Assembly: GCF_030052815.1 (NCBI RefSeq)
Contig: NC_079510.1
Coordinates: 8,193,375-8,257,374 of the forward strand
Length of the DNA stretch: 64,000 nt
Direction: 5' to 3'
From: Hevea brasiliensis
Lineage: Eukaryota > Streptophyta > Magnoliopsida > Malpighiales > Euphorbiaceae
The notes below the pieces were generated by a model. The model ran no database searches and was not told the DNA's origin. It was given only the letters and a program-made list of their open reading frames with translations. Positions 59,455 to 64,000 of the stretch are shown one piece after another; within the stretch, counting starts at the first letter, position 1, and every line of letters starts with the position of its first letter. Position numbers and translations under genes: made by a program.

Positions 59455-62400
59455 TTTAACACCCTCCCGGTAGCAACTCCGTACATTCTACTGTTCCGGT
59501 GACCAGTGTCGGTTCGGATAGCTAGAACATTCGAAAAAATATTTAAACTAAAGTGAGGAACCATAATTAACTCAAATATTAATAAGAAAAATTTAGTAAA
59601 AATTTTAGAAATAAAATACAACCAAGTTAAATGAGCCAGTGCCCTAGCAATAGGTAACCTAGTGAGAAATTGCGGTTCTCGCAACTAGAAGCCCTAGACC
59701 AGGGGGAAAAATTATAAAATAATTTCTGGGACTCCAGAGAAGGGTTATAGAGGTTCTTATGGCATTAGAATGCCAAGAAAATACTTAGAAAAAAATTTCA
59801 ATCGGTACAGACAATTTTGGCCCGTTAAGCCAAACGGAGGGCAGTTTGGTCATTTTGTATTCAGAGATGATTTTTGGCCGACTTGTCCAGTTAAGTAAAT
59901 AATTATTATGACATAAAATGTGAATAAATATTACTAAAAATTGAATTGAAAATGAGTAGAAAAGAAAAGAAAAAAAAATAAATTAAATGGGAATTTATGA
60001 CATCACATGATGTCATTAGTGTGCCTTCACCCAATTACATGGTGACACATGGCATAAACTAACTTAAAAGAGGTCAAATGGGCTGGAAAATGAAGAAAAT
60101 CAGACTTTTCTTTATTTCTTCTTCCTCTTGCCATGAACCATTCCACCATAACCACCATTAACAAATTTCTAAACCTCCATTTCCCTAGCTTTCTTCCACT
60201 AAAAGCCCTAGTTGTCTTCACAAAAAATTCACCCCACACCTTGAGGAAGCTTTGGGCAGCAAAATTTTGAAGAAAAATTAAAGTTTTGGTTGGCTTGGAT
60301 TTGAGCTAAAAGAGGTTAGTGACCTAAACCTTGAATTTCACTTAAATTTCATGTTAAGAACTATAAAATGTGTGTAAATGACAAAGAAATTTGATGAAAC
60401 ACCATTGGTATGCTAACCCTAGATTTTGGCAGCGCTAGTTAGGGTAATATGATGATGATTTTTGGAGAGCTAACATGCTAGTATGGCTGCCCTTAATGTG
60501 TATCTTATAAGTGAATTGATAAATACAATGATAATGCATGGTTTGGAGATGTTGAGTTAGGGTTTGGGTTGAAGAATGAGACTTTGATCTTGTGATGATG
60601 GGAGTAGGTTTTAATGGTCAATTAGTGACCATTTGGTTTGGTTTGAATAAAAAATGAAGTGATTTGGGTTGTGGGATTTGAGGTTGGAGTGGCTGCCTTA
60701 TGTGACCTGCAGGTTTAGATGTGAGCCCAGCCTGTTTGGACAGCCATAACTTAAATTGTAGAGGTTCAATTGGTGTTTGGCCAAATATACATGAAACTAG
60801 ACACAAAATGGCACAACTTTGGTGAAGAAACCATGCCCATAAGACCAAACTAAGTGGACCAAAACCTTGCTCCATTCCGGGTGACCTGCAATCTGCCTGG
60901 GCAAAATGACCAAATGAATAATATTTGGTCATTTGGCCATAACTCAATGTATCAAGGTCCAATTGACCTGAAATTTTACCACCAACAAGTTGAGATATAG
61001 ACCAAAAACTTTCATGAAGAAACCTGACCCAAATTATGATCATAACCTAGTCAAATTGCCAACCAAACTTGGGTTACCAAATCTGGAAGAAACAATTTTA
61101 CCCAGAATTTTGGAATCTGTCCAATCCGGCCAGTTATGGTTTTTAGGCCATAACTTGAGATACAAAACTCCAAATGGAGTGATTCAAAAAAAGAAATTCA
61201 ACTAGACAAAATAAGAAACAACTTTCATGTTTATCATTTTTCCAAATTCCCACTGCAACAGTAACTAATAGAATAGTAAATCCAAAGCTTGAAAACTGAA
61301 AATTTTGTCCAATTCACATTAAGCTTAGAGATGGTATTGGCAACCAATACCAACAAGTTTAAAATACAAAATGTGGTATGTTGATGATATTTAAACTAAT
61401 TTACCTATAGCCAATGCAAAAGTCAACATTTTGGTTGACCAATGAAATGAATAGTAATAATAAAAATTTAATTTCAAAGAATTACATAAATAAAAAGTGT
61501 TAAATGCCCTAGTAGGCCTAATGTGATTGGTTTGGATAGGTTGGCATGCCAATAGGGTTTTGTTAGCAGTACTGCATATGGCTTCATGCCATTCTGTATT
61601 TCATGGCTTCCCATGCCATTCTGTGACATAATAGCCTTTGGCTATGATATTGAGTTGTTATACTCGGGTTTAATCCCCGATAATTATCACAGCTTATTAG
61701 CGCTACATTGCTGCCGGAGACACAATGTGACCGATGGTGTGATGGTGCGAGGTACTTAGTACCCGATGCGGTTACCCATTTATCCATCCGATCCAACTAG
61801 TATAGGTTACTCAGGCAGTATTAATAAATCTTACCAAACTTCAATTGAATAATATTGCAATAAACATTTGAGACTTAGTTCACCCAAAAATGTAAATATA
61901 CATTATGTACACATGTTTTATTTTATTTTATTTTATTTTATATTGTCACCACTAAGCAGAATTGCTTAGCGCGTCGCTTTTGCCACGCACAGGTACTGGA
62001 GACATAGCTGGGGAGTCTAGCAGGCCTCATACAGGGTGAGCCTTCATATCTGCACTCAGAGTTCATAGTCACCTCACATTGCAGTGCATTTGGTAGGACA
62101 TTAGGCCACTCTTGATATTTTGATATTTTGTATTTTGTAACTTTCTGTAATGTATATTATAAATTCATGTAATCAAGCTTTTGATGTAAGTATCTATGAA
62201 ATATGTTCAGTAATAAATTGAGCATTTTTCATTGAGTTGACCCTGTTTTGAATTGAATTGAATTTTGAGATATTGAAGTGAATTAAGAAATTGTTGAGTA
62301 TATATTGGAGGTTGATTGAGAATAATGTGATGATATTATTGGGAGTGTTTTTAACAGGTTCAGAAGAACTGTTTTTCCAATTTATAGCCGGCACTCTGCC

Positions 62401-62559
62401 GAATTTTCTATAAAATTTGCGAAAAAATTTAGTTTTATCAGAAATTATAAATAAATGAATTAAAAGTGATTAATTGAAATTGAAACATGAATTGGTGTTC
62501 CGACACACTGAGTGGCATAACTTGCTCGGCTACACTATAGACGGGTAAGGGGTGTCACA
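59455..62559 (+). repeat. Element F, right (3') LTR, 3105 bp
   Basis: It matches 42864-45954. The first bases are TTTAACACC, so the terminal TG is changed to TT. It ends GGTGTCACA. The (TTTTA)n run is at about 61915-61942 and the stem-loops at 61952-61990. Confidence 0.92.
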
Positions 62560-63796
62560 GTCGAGGTATGGGATGCCTATATTTTACAGTGATTTTGTTG
62601 ATGGCTTTGCAATCCACGCACATGCGATAGCTCCCATCCTTCTTTGGTATAAGAATCACTGGAACAACGCAAGGACTCATGCTCTCACGCACATATCCCT
62701 TTGCTAAGAGTTCTTCCACTTGCCTTTGGAGCTCCTTTGTTTCTTCTGGGTTACTTCTATAAGCGGGTCTATTTGGTATGGGTGCCCTAGAAATAAGATC
62801 AATCTGGTGCTCAATCCATCGAATGGATGGTAATCTAGGTGGCAACTCCTCCAGAAAGACATCATTATACTCATACAACAAAGAAATAGCACCACTAGGC
62901 AAATTGGCGTGAAGGTCAGAAATACATAAATGTGCCTCTTCGTACAAAGGTACACAAAGAGGTCTCTCATAATGTAAAGCCTCCCTCACATCCATTCCTT
63001 TCACATACAAGCTCATGCTCTTCTCTCGGCTCTCCTTTTACCCCGAGCCCTCACTCTTTTTCTTTTCTATTACTTCTTTTGATCTCACACTCCTCTCATT
63101 TTTCCCTTTATCAAGCTCGGCCTCTCTTGATTTTTCTCTCAGATTCTCTTTCCTTTCTCCCATGGATTTCATGATCCTCATTTGGTCTTCATGAATTTGA
63201 GAAGGTACCAATGGTGTCAAGTGATATCAGCACCATCCTTCACCAAGGTGTATTTGTTCTTTCTCCCATCATGCAAAACACTCCTGTTATACTGCCAAGG
63301 TCTTCCAAGTAAAAGATGCGTAGCAACCATTGGCACCATATCACAAACAACTTCATCATAATACTTCCCAATGCTAAATGGAACAACCACTTGCTTCACC
63401 ACATTCACCTTGTTGCAATCATTTAGCCATTGCAAGCTGTATGGTTTGGGATGTTTGGTAGTGCACAATCCCAACTTTTTAACCATAAGAGAACTAGCAA
63501 CATTACAGCAGCTCCCTCCATCAATAATCACACTACACACTTTGTTATTCACCAAACACCTTGTATGAAAGATTGTCTCCCTTTGTATAGCATCATTATC
63601 CTCCAATTCAGCTTGTTCACTATGTGTGCGCATGGAGACAAGGGCGTGACACTTCATGGGCGCCTGGTCTCCCTTATCCACAAACACAACATCACTATCA
63701 TCATGCTCATTTTCTATAGCACGTTCTTCACCACTTTCCCATTCTCCATCATCTCTCATAAACATCACTCTTTTGTTAGGACACTCATTTGCATAA
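62560..63796 (-). pseudogene. gag-pol: Element D, fragment 1: end of gag, protease and RT start
   Basis: The minus strand begins with the end of a gag zinc knuckle (HYANECPNKRVM) at the junction with G. An open stretch 63768-63217 carries an acidic linker and the protease with the DGGS-type active site (VIIDGGSCCNVAS) and VATHLLLGRPWQYNRS. Frameshifts at about 63218 and 63030 surround a charged linker (about 63038-63220). From 63016 the frame covers the RT start (LPPRLPSIRWIEHQIDL, PVILIPKKDGSYRMCVD, INKITVKYRHPIPRL) and is cut by element F. DGGS proteases and this RT wording are typical of CRM/Reina-type chromoviruses; the clade is inference. Confidence 0.87.
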
Positions 63797-64000
63797 TGTC
63801 ACACCTCACCCCTCTGTAAGGCATAACATGATCCCGTAGTATACCTAATGAATTACCGACTCCATCTACCGATAACCCATTAAATATACTACAAGAGATT
63901 TTAAAACAATTTTCTTACTTTTTGAAAGTGGTGAGCTTTTCTAACAGGTATTAAAAACATTTAATTGAAGTTTAAAAATCAGTTAAAATTTTTATCCAGT
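63797..64000 (-). repeat. Element G: start of another LTR, right side outside window
   Basis: TGTCACACCTCACCCCTCTG is an LTR terminus like that of E (TGTCACACCCTACCCCTCTG), followed by a related but clearly diverged LTR sequence to the window end. It interrupts the zinc knuckle of element D. The CATAA before it (63792-63796) is the expected target duplication, but its partner is outside the window. Confidence 0.82.

Larger units (their letters stand above)
42864..62559 (+). mobile_element. Element F: Tekay-like chromovirus with intron-like gap in integrase, nested in D
   Basis: LTRs are 42864-45954 and 59455-62559. The flanks are GTCAA (42859-42863) and GTCGA (62560-62564), a 5-bp duplication with one change, at matching positions of the D RT gene. 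The plus strand is sense. Gag, protease, RT, RNase H, integrase and chromodomain are all present but interrupted by several stops. The copia element H is inserted after the chromodomain, separating pol from the PPT. Confidence 0.92.

Overview
This window is flowering-plant nuclear DNA made entirely of LTR retrotransposons nested inside one another. I found no host gene, tRNA, rRNA or CRISPR array. The evidence for a plant is the Ty3/gypsy chromovirus pol proteins with C-terminal chromodomains, a Ty1/copia element, primer-binding sites complementary to initiator-Met tRNA (TGGTATCAGAGC), polypurine tracts (AAGGGGGG), and 3-4 kb LTRs. Species and chromosome cannot be read from it.

Layout, from the oldest layer inward. 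(1) Element D, a minus-strand chromovirus (CRM-like by eye), is the host layer. Only about 3 kb of it is visible, in three pieces: 62560-63796 (end of gag, protease, start of RT), 42459-42863 (middle of RT) and 28998-30397 (end of RT, RNase H, integrase). (2) Four insertions broke it: C (window start to 28997), E (30398-42458), F (42864-62559) and G (63797 to the window end). (3) C, a gag-only minus-strand element, carries A (7179-28800) inside its right LTR. A carries B (13689-24557, opposite strand) ten codons into its gag. (4) F, a plus-strand Tekay-like element with a candidate intron in integrase, carries the Ty1/copia element H (50748-59401) just after its chromodomain. Target-site duplications confirm five insertions: GCTGT (A), CTGTT (B), TTACC (E), GTCAA/GTCGA (F), CTGTT (H). 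The deepest stack is D > C > A > B.

Function. E has the fullest Tekay-like gag-protease-RT-RNase H-integrase-chromodomain set, but it is broken by frameshifts, stops and loss of the integrase glutamate region. A, B and C share LTR ends, PBS and PPT style with E, but most or all of pol is replaced by a common degenerate block. In A and B the gag has also lost its capsid domain while keeping the zinc-knuckle module. They look like non-autonomous partners that depended on E-like elements.

The least expected signals are three. First, a tandem pair of stem-loops in the LTRs is conserved in several families, with sequence changes that preserve pairing. Second, the LTRs of all families contain degenerate ~190-220 bp internal units. 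Third, A and B carry mosaic junctions that look like template switches during reverse transcription.
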